Source of the DNA: Agarophyton chilense
Taxonomy: Eukaryota > Rhodophyta > Florideophyceae > Gracilariales > Gracilariaceae
Assembly: GCA_030374765.1 (NCBI GenBank)
Contig: JARGXX010000086.1
Span: 1,302,001-1,366,000, forward strand
DNA length: 64,000 nt
Reading direction: 5' to 3'
Shown: positions 63,339-64,000 of the stretch, piece after piece
Numbering within the stretch: the stretch's first letter is position 1
Layout: each line of letters begins with the position of its first letter
Notes under the pieces: model-generated
Told to the model about the DNA's origin: nothing
Seen by the model: the letters and a program-made list of their open reading frames with translations, nothing else
The model's database searches: none
Program-made: the position numbers and the translations under genes

Positions 63339-63756
63339 CCAAGTAAGGTATCAGATGGAGCGTCATTTGTTGCAATATGTACCGTGTTTCCCTTTTCTCG
63401 ATGCCGTTGTGAGTACCTCCGTTCTCGAAATTCATGCATCACCATATCGTTTGGCAAAGCTGTCGGACATGTCGTAGGGCTGTCGTCGCAGATGTCTCGC
63501 GCGTGTGTGGATGCGTTCAGCAAAAAGCTCGGCTTCGGTCTCCCAGCTCCTCTTCGCTGGTCCGCCGTTCTCTCCTCTTTATTTGACCCAAGGCTGGGTC
63601 CTCTCTATTGTGTGCTGTGCCCTTTCGAAAGGGCTCTTCTGCTGACAAACATTTGGGCGGTAGTGCCCTTTCAATATTGCATTGGGCACTGCAAAGTCTT
63701 TCTAATTAAGCTAGAGCACTTTTCGAAGGCTGTGCTCTTGCTCCGTGATTCTCACA
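63339..63756. other. Upstream flank of the MULE pseudogene
   Basis: No gene. A palindrome GCCCTTTCGAAAGGGC lies at 63619-63634. I found no matching inverted end on the other side of the MULE pseudogene. Confidence 0.35.
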
Positions 63757-63997
63757 ACTGTACAATGCAAAATTAAAATAGAACAACAAATATTATTTCA
63801 TTTATGCTATGCCATAAAACATCGTAGTAGCTCTTCCTTTCTTCACATCATTCTAACACTTGTAAAAAACTTTCCATTCTTTTTAGAAAATTATGCCTCA
63901 AAAATAGACCCACTTTTTCCCTGTTCTTCTGCAATAGCGATTTTGAGAGATTATAAACCAGTAATTTGCTTTTCATTTTCGTAGAATGCCCGGGATT
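63757..63997 (+). repeat. Dispersed repeat R2, copy 2, equivalent to the empty site of element E
   Basis: Runs unbroken through TTCTAACACTTG, exactly where copy 1 (51526-58676) has element E and a second CTAAC. It may extend beyond the window. Confidence 0.8.
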
Positions 63998-64000
63998 CTC

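Overview
The window reads as nuclear DNA of a photosynthetic eukaryote. A red alga (a florideophyte such as Chondrus) is my best guess. It holds compact genes with no introns or with very short GT-AG introns of 70 to 136 bp, nucleus-encoded plastid proteins (TatA, and a MiaB protein with a transit-like N-terminus), general eukaryotic housekeeping genes (RPB8, NTF2, BCP1, PWP1), and a very large load of degenerate transposons. The species is inferred and was not tested.

Layout. 1-6.2 kb is a graveyard of DNA transposons: a pogo-type remnant, a Tc1/mariner remnant and a piggyBac-type remnant with a possible pair of inverted ends. 6.6-10.4 kb is a host gene island: a MAK/RCK-type protein kinase, RNA polymerase subunit RPB8 and nuclear transport factor NTF2 (the last two convergent). 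11.2-12.2 kb has a broken ORF of unknown type. 13.2-30.9 kb is one nested insertion cluster. An outer Ty3/gypsy element (C, short LTRs, duplication ACAGC) interrupts an unrecognised ORF on the minus strand. It now contains a second, 10.9-kb gypsy chromovirus (A, minus strand) with a long extra ORF on its antisense strand. It also contains a tyrosine-recombinase pseudogene that is itself split by a third gypsy element (B, duplication GTATT).

32.5-35.7 kb is a second host island: BCP1/BCCIP, a GC-rich RING-H2 gene, a 17-bp minisatellite and a single-pass membrane protein. 36.15-42.0 kb is a Ty1/copia element (G, duplication AGTAT) broken up by three solo LTRs, one of them (D, duplication CGAGG) lying inside another. 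It carries 33-bp tandem repeats where gag would be expected. 43.8-50.8 kb is the third host island: PWP1, a type II membrane glycosyltransferase-like protein, a MiaB-type tRNA methylthiotransferase with an N-terminal parvulin-like domain, and TatA.

51.6-58.5 kb is a nearly perfect, apparently recent gypsy element (E). Its 1146-bp LTRs differ at one position by eye, its duplication is CTAAC, and its gag-pol ORF is open. A copy of its unoccupied target site lies at the right edge of the window. 60.0-63.3 kb is a MULE transposase pseudogene. The items most worth following up are the parvulin-MiaB fusion, the antisense ORF of element A, the gag start of element E encoded across the LTR/primer-binding-site boundary, and a dispersed inverted repeat carrying a micro-ORF followed by non-homologous hairpins.
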